In this document: piece by piece, positions 34,992-44,544 of the stretch
Position numbering within the stretch: position 1 is the stretch's first letter
Layout: each line of letters begins with the position of its first letter
NCBI GenBank assembly: GCA_964446285.1
Contig: CAYUNT010000008.1
Location: 1-46,330 of the forward strand
Length of the DNA stretch: 46,330 nucleotides
Origin: CAYUNT01 sp964446285
GTDB taxonomy: Bacteria > Sumerlaeota > Sumerlaeia > SLMS01 > CAYUNT01
Direction: 5' to 3'
The notes under the pieces: model-generated
The model's input: the letters and a program-made list of their open reading frames with translations, nothing else
Told to the model about the DNA's origin: nothing
Databases searched by the model: none
Program-made: the position numbers and the translations under genes

Positions 34992-37900
34992 ATGCTGATC
35001 ATGGCCGGATTGAAAGACGTTCGCCGGGAACAGGGCGCAAACGCGCAGGAGAAGTATTTTCACCCTCAAGGCATCACGTTGATTTCGATATTTGCCGCCA
35101 TTGCCATTCTGCTGGCCGCTGGTTTGGCGTATCCGGGCCAGTCCTCGTCAGCGGAAGAGCCAGCGGCAGACACAAGCGGAAATGCTTCGCTGGTTCTGGC
35201 GGGCGGAGGGGATTTTGGGGGTGGCGTGGCCGTTCATTCTCTCAGCCGCGCCACACTGAGCGCAGCTACAGAAAGGGCATTGGTGCAGGCCATCCTTTCT
35301 GGCACAGACCTGGAGGGTGGCGTGGTGGAGGGCGCGGCGCCAGCGGCGCCGGAAGGCACAATTTTGCGCGATATAGACGTTTCAAAACCCGGATATGCCA
35401 TTGTGCGCCTTGATTTCCCTCCGGGCAAACTGAGTTGTTCGAGTTTCGGCGGCCCGGATGCCGACCTATTGACACATCTCATCCAGTCCAATCTTGAAGA
35501 GCATTTTGGGGTGCATTATCTGAGGATTCTTGTTCGCGAACAGGGCGAACCCGAGGCGCGTTATATGGACCTTGTGGATCGCCTTCAGGAAAATAAGCCG
35601 CTCATCCGCAAAAACGATCTGGATGGAACCGGCAGCAGCGCGGACGCCGCGGACCCAAGCGTCTCCAAGCAATCCTCAGATCGTTCGCCTGCCGATTTGG
35701 GCGGATTTCCCGGCTCGACCGGCTCGTGGCCCTCAGGTTTCCTTTCCGGCAAAGGCGTGTTCTTAAACGCATCGCACGGAGTGGTATATCGCTCGAAAAC
35801 CAATACATGGGGATTGCAGCGAGGCCTGGTTCAGGAACTAAACGAAGATATTCACAATGCGGAACTCGTGAGTTGGTATTTGGCGACGTATCTGCGCAAC
35901 GCAGGCGCCCAGGTCTGGCCCGAGCGCGAAATGGATTTCCAAACGAATATGGTCATTGTGGACGCCAATGAGGGCACATATCCCGCCAGTTCTGGCACGT
36001 GCACAAAAACTGGAACTTGGACCACAGTGTCAGGAAAAGGCTTTAAGCTCTATACGCCGCCTCTGCAGGATCAGAATATGCCTTTCCGCGCTGGGACGGG
36101 ATCGTATCAGCGGGCGGCGCTTTCGAAGGGCGGCGCAGCGACGGCCACCGCCACTTTCACCCCTAAAATCCCCGCCGCAGGGTATTATCATGTTTATATC
36201 GCCTTTGTGGGCAATTCGGACCAATCGGCGAACACGCATATTGGAGTGCGGCATACGGGTGGCGAGAGCCGCCTAACCATTACGCAAAAACGCGACGGAA
36301 ACACATGGCTTTGGCTGGGGAATTACTATTTCAACGCGGGGCAAGATTCCACGAAAGGCGCGGTCGTGGTCTATAATGATGTTCCCGCGGGCGATTCCGG
36401 ATCGTATGTGGCTATTGACGCCGTGCGCTTTGGCGGCGGCATGGGCGACATCCAGCGCTACGACCCCGAGTTTTTCCCAAGCGGCCCTTATGTGGGCAGC
36501 GGCAAAGAACGCTGGACCGAAGAAGCCCGCTATTATCTGCAGTTTGCCGGCATGACCGCCTCGCTCTTCAACACGACCTGCTACGAGGATGAAGGCAATT
36601 CCAGCGCCAATCAGCGCGACGAATGCGACGGATGGTCAGCCCGCTCGCGCTATGTGTCCTTTGAAACCGAAACGGGCGAAGACACTTGCTACCTTGCGCT
36701 TCACACAAACGCCTATGACGGCACGGCGCGCGGCCTGAGCACGTATGTGTCGCCCTCCGCTTCCGATGCCACGCTGAGTTTCCGCAATTATGTCCACGAC
36801 CAGATATATTCCGACGTTAAAACTGTATATAATGTGCCAACGGAGTTCCGGAACTCGAAAAACACGGGTTCCTACGGCGAAAACAACCAAAGCAACCTGG
36901 GCGATTCGCCGGGATTCCTTATTGAGCTTCTTTTCCATGACAACGTGGATGACTGCAACCTTTACAAAGACCCGAAATTCCGGCAATTGTGCGCGCGGGC
37001 CATGTATAAGGGCATCGTAAAGTATTATGCAAATCGCGATGGCACAACCGCAGTCATTTTGCCCGAGCCGCCCACCCATGTCCGCGTGCAGCGCCAAACC
37101 AGCGGCGCCATGCGCGTTTCCTGGCACGCCCCCGCTTCGGGCGGCGTCAACGGTAATCCGGCCACCGGCTACCTTGTTCAGCACAGCCTCGATGGCAGGG
37201 GATTCGACGACGGCACTGCCACAACACAGACCTATCTGGATATGGGGCCTTACACACCGGCGGGGGTAGTTCATTATTTCCGCGTGATCGCCACAAACGC
37301 GGGCGGAATTTCTTTCCCCTCCGATGTAGTCGCTTCGCGCTCGGGAACCGGAACGCCCAAAGTCCTTTTCGTGCAAGGAAACGATCGAGTAGATCGTTAT
37401 TTGCTCCCATCGAAGACCTGGTTTGGAACAAGCACGCGGTTCATGAATCTGCGCGCCATCAACACCTTCGACTACGTGATTGCGCACGCGGCCGCGCTGC
37501 AAGGCGCAGACACTGACTTCGATTCGGCGAATCACCTGGCGGTGGGAGCGGGAGATGTGAACCTTTCGCAATACTCGCTGGTGATCTGGGCGTCGGGCCA
37601 GCAGGCCGAAGCCGATTCGCTGGACCTGGCCTATACATTCCGCGCATTCACGACGGATGAAAAGACACGCTTGCGTGCCTACGCAACCGCAGGAGGCGCC
37701 CTGTTTGTCACCGGATCGGAAATCTGGTGGGATATGGATCGCAGTTCTTCCGTCGCTGCGGACGACCGCGCCTTCATCAAGGAAATCACAGGGGCGGCCT
37801 ATGCCGCGGACGATGCCTGGCCCAGCGGCACCGTGCAAAACCTCTGCAACGGGGAAACCGGGTCGATCTTTGCGGGTCTTTCCAACATCGGAATCGACGA

Positions 37901-39437
37901 CGGCACGCACGGAACCTATGAAGTCCGCTATCCAGACGTCCTGACGGCGCAATCAGGCGCCAGCGTATGCCTGCGATATTACTCCGCTACGTCCTCCACA
38001 AATGTCGCCGGCGTGCAGAGGCTTGCGACCACATCCAAGGTCGTCGCCATTGGTGTTCCTTTCGAGTCGTTGTATCCTGAGTCGATGCGCACAACCATCA
38101 TGCAGCGTGTTGTGGATGCATTGATGCCGGCGCCCCCAACCCCCACGCCCCGCCCCTCGCCCTCCCCCAGTCCCTCGCCTACGCCGACCGTCACGCCGGC
38201 GCCTCAGTATGAATTGACCAAGTCGCTTTCCAACACGTCGGTGAATGCCAACCTGACAACAAGCCAGAGCGGATGGTTCGCTTTCGGATCCGGTTACGCT
38301 GGCAATATCATGCAGAATTCGAACCTAAATGGCGCCGGCTCTCCGCTTTCTTACGGTTACAATAACACGGGTTCCTTCTACGCCAATTTCTCGGCCATAA
38401 ACAACTCGACCTACCCCTACGCCGTGGCGGCGATGCAGACGATCACATTCGCCGGTTCGACGCAGCCTGATCAGGGTATTAACGTCGCCGCCGGGCGTCT
38501 TTATCGAATGAAAGGCACGGTGACTTCGAGCAATACAAACCCGGCGAACAATCCAGGCATTCGCCTGGCTATCACCGGCCGCAGTTCGGTGGGCGAAGGA
38601 TTCGCCGAATTCACACAGCAGGGGGCGTCGAACGCCGCCACATACAAGCATGGCCCATCCTCGGGACTCCCCGCCACGCTCAAGGCTTTCTTCTGGCCCC
38701 AGGGCGCGGGATACTGCGATTTGCTTGTGGCAATTTGGGATACCTACGACAATGTCCAGGGATCGCTCACGGTCAGCAACATCGAGATCGAGTCCTTCGA
38801 TACGTCCAAACTGACAGGGACAACTCTATTGGCGGACATGGGCACGGGTGCCGCGTCGCAATTCGCCGTGGACGCCATCAGCGGATTTAACTCAAGCGCA
38901 ACCAACAAATTCTATTTCGCCAAGGCCGCGCTCGCTTCGGGCGGAACGGCGCCAACCGCTTCGGCCGATCCAGACCCGACGGGTCCGGCCAATCGCAGCA
39001 CCCTGTCGATTACTGGCACCGCAAATACTGATATTACAAAAGGCGGCGTGGCGGAGTGGCTTGGCGTGAACAACTTCACCACGGCGGCGGTTCCAAAACT
39101 GATCGTGTCGCAATTCATGGCACGCACCACATCGGGCGAAAATATAAAAATACCGACCTTGCACCTTGCAGTTCAGGAACAGTCGGGCAACATGCGCCAG
39201 GGTGGATTCCTGGACCGCAAAATCCAGGGCGGGGTGAAGAAAAACGACGCTTTCGACCTGACCAGCGTCGCGGCCCCGGTCCGGCTCGCCATCGAATCGC
39301 TCCCAAGCCAGCAATACGGCCTGGAATTCTTCTCGCTGCTGACGGTGGACGCCGATGACAACAATGCCATCTTCAGCGGGAATCTGACTATCGACCGCAT
39401 CACCGTAACACAATACGACCTGCCGCAAGAACGATAG
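34992..39437 (+). CDS. Secreted N-acetylmuramoyl-L-alanine amidase split by golvesin-like domain
   Basis: The 1481-residue protein has a 30-residue leader and then a membrane or signal segment (GITLISIFAAIAILLAAGLA, about 29-48). The Amidase_3 domain is in two parts. The first, at about 255-325, has His262 in NASHG and likely zinc ligand Glu285. The second, at about 515-680, has His571 in LALHTNA and catalytic Glu645 in GFLIELLFHDN. Between them, about 330-500, sits a golvesin C-terminal-like beta domain ending in GSYVAIDAVRFGGGMG. An fn3 domain (about 690-790), a class I glutamine-amidotransferase-like domain (about 790-1050), a Pro/Thr/Ser linker (about 1052-1078) and a C-terminal 400-residue beta module complete it. 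It presumably cuts peptide stems from peptidoglycan in the periplasm or outside. The ribosome-binding AAGGA lies seven bases upstream. Confidence 0.82.
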   Translation: MLIMAGLKDVRREQGANAQEKYFHPQGITLISIFAAIAILLAAGLAYPGQSSSAEEPAADTSGNASLVLAGGGDFGGGVAVHSLSRATLSAATERALVQAILSGTDLEGGVVEGAAPAAPEGTILRDIDVSKPGYAIVRLDFPPGKLSCSSFGGPDADLLTHLIQSNLEEHFGVHYLRILVREQGEPEARYMDLVDRLQENKPLIRKNDLDGTGSSADAADPSVSKQSSDRSPADLGGFPGSTGSWPSGFLSGKGVFLNASHGVVYRSKTNTWGLQRGLVQELNEDIHNAELVSWYLATYLRNAGAQVWPEREMDFQTNMVIVDANEGTYPASSGTCTKTGTWTTVSGKGFKLYTPPLQDQNMPFRAGTGSYQRAALSKGGAATATATFTPKIPAAGYYHVYIAFVGNSDQSANTHIGVRHTGGESRLTITQKRDGNTWLWLGNYYFNAGQDSTKGAVVVYNDVPAGDSGSYVAIDAVRFGGGMGDIQRYDPEFFPSGPYVGSGKERWTEEARYYLQFAGMTASLFNTTCYEDEGNSSANQRDECDGWSARSRYVSFETETGEDTCYLALHTNAYDGTARGLSTYVSPSASDATLSFRNYVHDQIYSDVKTVYNVPTEFRNSKNTGSYGENNQSNLGDSPGFLIELLFHDNVDDCNLYKDPKFRQLCARAMYKGIVKYYANRDGTTAVILPEPPTHVRVQRQTSGAMRVSWHAPASGGVNGNPATGYLVQHSLDGRGFDDGTATTQTYLDMGPYTPAGVVHYFRVIATNAGGISFPSDVVASRSGTGTPKVLFVQGNDRVDRYLLPSKTWFGTSTRFMNLRAINTFDYVIAHAAALQGADTDFDSANHLAVGAGDVNLSQYSLVIWASGQQAEADSLDLAYTFRAFTTDEKTRLRAYATAGGALFVTGSEIWWDMDRSSSVAADDRAFIKEITGAAYAADDAWPSGTVQNLCNGETGSIFAGLSNIGIDDGTHGTYEVRYPDVLTAQSGASVCLRYYSATSSTNVAGVQRLATTSKVVAIGVPFESLYPESMRTTIMQRVVDALMPAPPTPTPRPSPSPSPSPTPTVTPAPQYELTKSLSNTSVNANLTTSQSGWFAFGSGYAGNIMQNSNLNGAGSPLSYGYNNTGSFYANFSAINNSTYPYAVAAMQTITFAGSTQPDQGINVAAGRLYRMKGTVTSSNTNPANNPGIRLAITGRSSVGEGFAEFTQQGASNAATYKHGPSSGLPATLKAFFWPQGAGYCDLLVAIWDTYDNVQGSLTVSNIEIESFDTSKLTGTTLLADMGTGAASQFAVDAISGFNSSATNKFYFAKAALASGGTAPTASADPDPTGPANRSTLSITGTANTDITKGGVAEWLGVNNFTTAAVPKLIVSQFMARTTSGENIKIPTLHLAVQEQSGNMRQGGFLDRKIQGGVKKNDAFDLTSVAAPVRLAIESLPSQQYGLEFFSLLTVDADDNNAIFSGNLTIDRITVTQYDLPQER

Positions 39438-39442
39438 GCTCT

Positions 39443-39472
39443 CCCCGAGCGCGCATTGATTCGCGCGTGGGG
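39443..39472 (+). terminator. Hairpin after the amidase gene
   Basis: CCCCGAGCGCG (39443-39453) and CGCGCGTGGGG (39462-39472) pair at ten of eleven positions, counting one G-T pair, around an 8-base loop. It is six bases past the stop at 39437. The downstream sequence is C-rich, not T-rich, so it may be a weak terminator or an mRNA 3'-end stabiliser. Confidence 0.5.
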
Positions 39473-39672
39473 ATCCCCCCAAAGCCATAGACTCAAAGAC
39501 TGCCCAGAATTGCTTTCGCATTTGCCTGAAGGCTTTTGCGCTCAGCAGCGCCTTGCTTTGGCAAAACGAATGTGCTTGCATGAAATTGGCTGGCGCGCGG
39601 GGCATCATTTTTTACGCCGCTCCATTGCGCGCCACAACCCAAACGCAATCCACCCTCTGCTCCTCTTGTCTC

Positions 39673-41178
39673 ATGGCCCGAGAAATTCTTATCCTGGACG
39701 ACGAACCTAAAATCGCTGATTTGTTGCGGCGTTCGCTGCAACGCGAAGGCTACTCGGTGCGCTGCGTGGCCGATCCATTGAGCGCACTCGATATCCTGAA
39801 GGAACATCCCATCGACGTTCTCGTGACCGATCTTCGGATGCCAGGCATGGACGGCCTCGAAGTTTTGCGCCGGACCAAGTCTATCCGCCCGGCGTGCGAG
39901 GTGGTAGTGATGACCGCCTACGCCACTGTCGAGACGGCGCGCGAAGCGCTCAAGCGGGGCGCCATCGACTATTTAACGAAGCCGTTCAGCGCGGATGAAG
40001 ACCTGAAACCGCTTTTGCGCAGAATTTTCGAAGCCGAGCCGGGTTCGCCCTCCTCGCCTTCTATACCCTCCGCTTCAAACGGAGCGGCGCTCCTCTCCCC
40101 TGCCGCCACGCGCCTGGATTCTCAAGGGGGGCAGGCCCCGGCCCAGCGCGCGTCCCAACCGCCCTCCGAGGGCGCGGCGGACAATCCGCTCGCCAAAATC
40201 GTCACTCGAAGCCCGGCCATGAAGAGCATCCTCGACCGCCTTGGGCGCATCGCCGCCGCCAATGCATCGGTTCTTTTGCGTGGCGAAAGCGGAACCGGCA
40301 AAGAGGTTGTCGCCAACGCCATTCACGCGCTTTCACCACGCGCTCGGGGACCGCTTGTCAAAGTCAACTGCGGGGCGCTGCCAGAAACGCTCCTCGAAAG
40401 CGAGTTGTTCGGCCACGTCAAAGGGGCGTTCACTGGCTCGGTTGCGGATCGGGCGGGGCTTTTCGAGATGGCGGATGGCGGCACGATTTTCCTCGACGAA
40501 ATTGGCGAGATTTCGCCCGCGCTCCAGGTGAAGCTGCTTCGCGTTTTGCAGGAGGGTGAATTCCAGCGCGTGGGGGAATCCAAAACGCGCAAAGTTAATG
40601 TGCGCATTCTCACGGCCACCAACCGCGACCTCGAAGCAATGATGCGCCAGGGATCGTTCCGGCAGGATTTATATTACCGCTTAAACGTAGTGCCAATTTT
40701 GCTGCCGCCGCTTCGCGACCGCCGCGAGGATATTCCTATCCTGATTGAGTTTTTCTGCCGCCGAAGCGCCCCCGGACGCCAGATCGAACTTGCCCCCGAA
40801 GCGCGCCAGGCATTCGAAAATTACGCTTGGCCGGGGAATATACGCGAACTGGAAAACGCTGTCGAACACGCGCTCGTTCTGAGCGACCCCGCCGGACCCA
40901 TCCGTCTGGAAGACCTTCCAGTGGCGCTGCAGGATTTTCACGCGCGCCAGGGCCAGGCAGCCGGACCGGATGCCGTTGGGCAGGCAACGCTCGAAGACAT
41001 CGAGCAGCGATGCCTTCTGGCGGCCCTGGAAAAAACCGGATTCAACCAGACACGGGCGGCGCAGTTGCTTGGAATCACTCGCCGAACGCTGGGCTATCGA
41101 ATTCGCAAATACGGACTGGAAGAAAAAATCGAGGCGCGCCGCCGCGAATCAGGCATGGAATCCGGCGAAGGGCAATAG
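39673..41178 (+). CDS. NtrC-family sigma-54-dependent response regulator
   Basis: This 501-residue protein is a two-component regulator that activates sigma-54 promoters. The receiver domain (about 1-118) has DDE at 9-11, the phosphorylation site Asp53 in VTDLRMPGMDG, Thr81 and Lys103. A low-complexity linker (about 120-170) joins it to the AAA+ domain, with Walker A GESGTGKE at 204-211, sigma-54 contact motif GAFTGS at 251-256 and Walker B with Asp275 and Glu276 in GGTIFLDEIGE. The C-terminal Fis-type helix-turn-helix is TRAAQLLGITRRTLGYRIRKYGL. The ATG at 39673 fits where receiver domains start; a longer frame from 39553 lacks similarity. No histidine kinase gene is adjacent. A terminator follows. 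Confidence 0.95.
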   Translation: MAREILILDDEPKIADLLRRSLQREGYSVRCVADPLSALDILKEHPIDVLVTDLRMPGMDGLEVLRRTKSIRPACEVVVMTAYATVETAREALKRGAIDYLTKPFSADEDLKPLLRRIFEAEPGSPSSPSIPSASNGAALLSPAATRLDSQGGQAPAQRASQPPSEGAADNPLAKIVTRSPAMKSILDRLGRIAAANASVLLRGESGTGKEVVANAIHALSPRARGPLVKVNCGALPETLLESELFGHVKGAFTGSVADRAGLFEMADGGTIFLDEIGEISPALQVKLLRVLQEGEFQRVGESKTRKVNVRILTATNRDLEAMMRQGSFRQDLYYRLNVVPILLPPLRDRREDIPILIEFFCRRSAPGRQIELAPEARQAFENYAWPGNIRELENAVEHALVLSDPAGPIRLEDLPVALQDFHARQGQAAGPDAVGQATLEDIEQRCLLAALEKTGFNQTRAAQLLGITRRTLGYRIRKYGLEEKIEARRRESGMESGEGQ

Positions 41179-41194
41179 CGGCGAACTCACTACC

Positions 41195-41228
41195 GCATCA
41201 GGCAAATGCGCCTGTATGCAGTCTTTTT
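41195..41228 (+). terminator. Rho-independent terminator of the response regulator gene
   Basis: CAGGC (41199-41203) and GCCTG (41210-41214) pair, extended by GCAT (41195-41198) with ATGC (41216-41219) and one bulged T. Five Ts follow at 41224-41228. Confidence 0.65.
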
Positions 41229-41288
41229 CCACTTCAGCCCCCAGAGGCCCGAGCGGCGCGCCCGCGAGGCCGGCCCCGAGGAGGCCGC

Positions 41289-41483
41289 CGCCTGAGAGCG
41301 CTTGTTCGCGCAGCGGGGGAAAAGGCGCTGGCAGCGGGCAAAACCCTGGTATTCCTTGATGAAACGGAGCTTTCACAGCAGCCCGTCGCGTGCGCGACCT
41401 GGACGCCCCAGGGCCAGACGCCTGTCGAGGAGGAGAACTTTAGCTGGAAGAAACTCCCGGCCATTGTGGCGCTGGGGGCGGCG
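41289..41483 (+). pseudogene. IS630-family transposase fragment
   Basis: One frame encodes about 65 residues like the middle of an IS630/Tc1-type transposase. The catalytic first Asp block reads KTLVFLDETELSQQPVACA, followed by TWTPQGQTPV and KKLPAIVALGAA, which match the family's FLDE, W-P-G-TP and alternating hydrophobic patterns. The N-terminal DNA-binding part and the second half of the DDE site are absent, and no terminal inverted repeats were seen. It lies between the response-regulator terminator and the transglutaminase gene and is a decayed insertion-sequence remnant. Frame similarity begins near 41289, although the frame itself runs further both ways. Upstream (41230-41288) and downstream (41484-41590) I see nothing recognisable. 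Confidence 0.6.
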
Positions 41484-41590
41484 CACACATGGTCGCACAC
41501 AGCCGTGCTCTGCTCGGACAAGAGACGGCACGACATACAGATATGCATGCGTTGCGCGCCCTGAGAATTCACGGGGCGCTATTTTCCATC

Positions 41591-43312
41591 CTACTTTTCG
41601 CTGGGGGCTGGCGAGGCATCCGCCGGTCCCGACGGCGCCGAACCCGAATTCATCGGCAGTTCTTCCAGGGTCATGTCATAGCTGAATTGGTTGAAATAAA
41701 TGTTCGTCCCATCAGCCCATTCGAGTTCGCCGCGCTGATTGTCCACATCGTCGGAGCGCTGCGAAGTCTTTGGCGGAACAAAAGCCGCGCCCTGGGCCGA
41801 ATTGGCAGCCAGACGGTGAGCATCCATCGATCCAAAATAAAAATCGCGCACATCGCGGCGCTGTTCCGTCGTCAGCCCATCCAAATAACGCGTGGCGGCC
41901 GCGCCCATGTAGGGGTCCACCGGAACCCATCCATACGGCTCCAGATAAATTTCCGCCCAGTCGTGCATGCCTTTCCAATCGGGGTAACACGTCCATGCGC
42001 TCTGCCACCGCGCGGGAATTCCGCCAATCCGGCACAGTGTTATATAAAGAAGGGCCATCTGACCGCAATCCCCCGCCCGCCGCGACGCTGTATAGAGCGA
42101 AATGTCGTCAAGCGTGGAATACTCCCGCGCATACGAATAGCGGACGTTGCGCGCCACCCAATCATAGAGGCGGCGGGCGAGGCGTCCCGGATGCTTTTCC
42201 CCATTCGCAATTTCCTTATATAACGACTTCATTTCTGGCGTGAATCGGATATGAGGCGGATCCTCGCGGAGCCATGCCTCGGCGGCATTTCCCAGGCGCA
42301 GCGGAACGATGCTTTCCATGCGGATGTCGTTCACGCGCGCATAGGAAACAAACTCATACACTGCCTTGAACTCGACCTTTTCTGGCGCTTGGATTTTCTG
42401 CTCGAAATACAACGTGCGTTGCGGCGCGTCCGGCGGCGCGATTTTTTTCACCTCGGGCGAGGTTTCGCGCAAAATAATATCCTTTTGATAGGCCGTCTCC
42501 TGCGGATAAGGCATCCATGCGCGCAGAACAGCCCCTATGCGGTCGGCCGGGGCATTCGTGGAAAGAATCATTGTGGCGCGATAATGCCGGGGACGGAGAA
42601 TCGATTGCCCCTCGCGCCGCTCGGCCTGCCGAAGCCGCCCTACCTCCATCGCCACATACGCGCCCAGCGGATCGGCAGGTTTTGGGGTTTTTCGCCGCGC
42701 CTTCAGTTCCGGACGCAGATAAAGCAAATTGGCTACTGATGATCCAAAAAACCGCTCCGTGTCGTCGATGCGAATGCGGTCAATCAGGCCTTCGGAAATC
42801 CACGTATCCAAATCCGCCGGCTGAAAACTGGCAAATGTATCTGTCATGCGGCGAATCAGGTCCTCGCGAGAGAGGGAAAAGTCCAGTTTATAGCGATTGA
42901 TTCGCTCGATCTGGCGCTCAATTGCCGCCGTGTCGGGTGGATTGAGGTCTGTCGGCACTGTGGTTCGCAGGGGCGACAGCATTTCCAACGCCTTGGTGAA
43001 ATTTCCTTTGCGAATCTCGGTGGCGATCTCCTCGGGAACGCCCGGCACCACCGGGTCCGCGCCCGGGCGCACCAGCGTCAAATCGGGCGGATTCGCCTTG
43101 GGAATGCCGTTGGCCGTTGGGGCGGGCGATGTGCCCGCCATCACGTTCGACGGTCTGTCCGCAGCCGATGGCGCGGCGCTCCCAAATGAATTTCCCATGG
43201 AGGCGCTTAACTGTCCCGGCGCTTGCGATGCGATCCAAGTCATAGGCAAAATCCAAAGTCCCGCCGCGAGAATTCCCAATCCGCGTGTGCGGCTGCGCCC
43301 GAATCGGCGCAT
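41591..43312 (-). CDS. Secreted transglutaminase-like cysteine protease family protein
   Basis: The 573-residue product has a signal peptide or anchor (RRFGRSRTRGLGILAAGLWI at the start, core near 15-35). The C-terminal half is a transglutaminase-core domain: the catalytic Cys is in RRAGDCGQMALLYITLCR (about residue 415), His in GMHDWAEIYLEPYGW and Asp in VPVDPYMG. The middle (about 230-360) is a beta-rich DUF3857-like segment preceding the core, which this family often has. The chosen ATG begins just before the hydrophobic core; other in-frame starts at 43360 and 43429 would add 16 or 39 residues and none has a good ribosome-binding site. It likely acts in the periplasm as a protease or cross-linker. 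The IS630 remnant lies just past its stop. Confidence 0.8.
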   Translation of the reverse strand: MRRFGRSRTRGLGILAAGLWILPMTWIASQAPGQLSASMGNSFGSAAPSAADRPSNVMAGTSPAPTANGIPKANPPDLTLVRPGADPVVPGVPEEIATEIRKGNFTKALEMLSPLRTTVPTDLNPPDTAAIERQIERINRYKLDFSLSREDLIRRMTDTFASFQPADLDTWISEGLIDRIRIDDTERFFGSSVANLLYLRPELKARRKTPKPADPLGAYVAMEVGRLRQAERREGQSILRPRHYRATMILSTNAPADRIGAVLRAWMPYPQETAYQKDIILRETSPEVKKIAPPDAPQRTLYFEQKIQAPEKVEFKAVYEFVSYARVNDIRMESIVPLRLGNAAEAWLREDPPHIRFTPEMKSLYKEIANGEKHPGRLARRLYDWVARNVRYSYAREYSTLDDISLYTASRRAGDCGQMALLYITLCRIGGIPARWQSAWTCYPDWKGMHDWAEIYLEPYGWVPVDPYMGAAATRYLDGLTTEQRRDVRDFYFGSMDAHRLAANSAQGAAFVPPKTSQRSDDVDNQRGELEWADGTNIYFNQFSYDMTLEELPMNSGSAPSGPADASPAPSEK

Positions 43313-43548
43313 CCGCGAAACTGCATACAACACCACGATGCCAGTCCCCTTTCCGTGCATAAAAATGGCGCTTCTTCCCCGCCGCCGCGTTTGACCGCGG
43401 CGCCCAGTCCCAAAGACCTCCGGTCCCAATGCCTGGAATCATGCATGACACCTCGCGCCCGGCGTGGCAACGAGAACCTTAACATAGAGCGGGATGTATT
43501 TCAAAAACTCTCCGAGCGGCGCGCTGCTGGCAGGATCGCGGCGGCGTG

Positions 43549-44544
43549 CTACTCCACTTCTTGCGTGACAACCTGCAAAATGGCCTGCTCGCGCTGTTGC
43601 AGGAGCACGCCAAGCGGTTCCAGCGTCAGCCGATAGATCAAAGCGGACAAGGCAGTCAGCACCACGGCGCCCGCAAGCATCGCAAACGCGCTGGGACACC
43701 AGCGCATCCACGCAACCCACTTGCACAACAACCCCAGCAACGGCGGCACAAAGAGCGGCAGCATGAATATCGGAAACAGCATGTGAACCAGGATGATCAG
43801 CACATGGGTTGTACCTTTGGGCCTGGCCGGCTTCATTGAACCCGCCGAGATTTTATATGGCAGATAGATCGATACAAGATTGCCCAGCGCGCACAGGATC
43901 AGATAAGCCGCCCCAAATTCTATCGCCACAGCCAGAGGAATCAGTGCTCCCGGACGGATCAGGAATGCCGCCAACCCCAGATAAACAAGAAATATCAACA
44001 GCGCCACTGGCAGAAGAGAAATGTTCTTGCCCAGCAGCGTATGCGAGCGCCGCGCGGGAAGCAGCGCGGCCGCCAGCGCAAGCTTCTTCTTCATGCCGTG
44101 CGAAAATTCGAGCGTCACCTTTTTTTCATCGTGATTGAGGTCCATCATCGCCAGCAACTCATCGCAACGCTGGCGAATCGTCGCCGGGGAGAGCAAATAC
44201 ATCCGCCCGATAAATGTAAGATATTCCCGCGCCGTCAGATTGTCGAACAGCGCCAAATCCTCCGGCACGACGCCGGTCCGCTGCTTGGCCGCGCGCGCCG
44301 CATTCGGATCGGAGATGTCCACGCCCAGGATGCGCATTGTCCCGCCGCTGGGGGCCAGAAGTCCGGTAAGCATCTTGATGGTGGTGGATTTTCCCGCGCC
44401 GTTTGGGCCGAGAAAGCCATAGAATTGCCCCGCCTCGACCCGCAGATCGAGTCTATCCACCGCGCGCACCGCTCCAAAAACACGCGTGAGTCCACTCGTC
44501 TCCACAGCAAGCATAATCGCTTCCATACTCCTTCCCGGGTGCAT
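43549..44544 (-). CDS. Chimeric ABC protein: truncated ATPase fused to permease segment
   Basis: This 331-residue frame starts as an ABC-2-type export ATPase. Walker A GPNGAGKS is at 46-53 and the signature SHGMKKKLALAAALL begins near 148. It breaks off at about residue 163, so Walker B, D-loop and H-loop are missing. It continues in frame as the C-terminal part of a membrane permease, ARRSHTLLGKNISLLP and about four hydrophobic segments (VALLIFLVYLGLAAFLI, then VAIEFGAAYLILCALG, ILVHMLFPIFMLPL and AGAVVLTALSALIY). A deletion joining an ATPase gene to its downstream permease gene explains this. It cannot hydrolyse ATP as read, so it may be a pseudogene. The ATG at 44544 has GAAGG five bases upstream, which is better than later starts. 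Confidence 0.8.
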   Translation of the reverse strand: MHPGRSMEAIMLAVETSGLTRVFGAVRAVDRLDLRVEAGQFYGFLGPNGAGKSTTIKMLTGLLAPSGGTMRILGVDISDPNAARAAKQRTGVVPEDLALFDNLTAREYLTFIGRMYLLSPATIRQRCDELLAMMDLNHDEKKVTLEFSHGMKKKLALAAALLPARRSHTLLGKNISLLPVALLIFLVYLGLAAFLIRPGALIPLAVAIEFGAAYLILCALGNLVSIYLPYKISAGSMKPARPKGTTHVLIILVHMLFPIFMLPLFVPPLLGLLCKWVAWMRWCPSAFAMLAGAVVLTALSALIYRLTLEPLGVLLQQREQAILQVVTQEVE

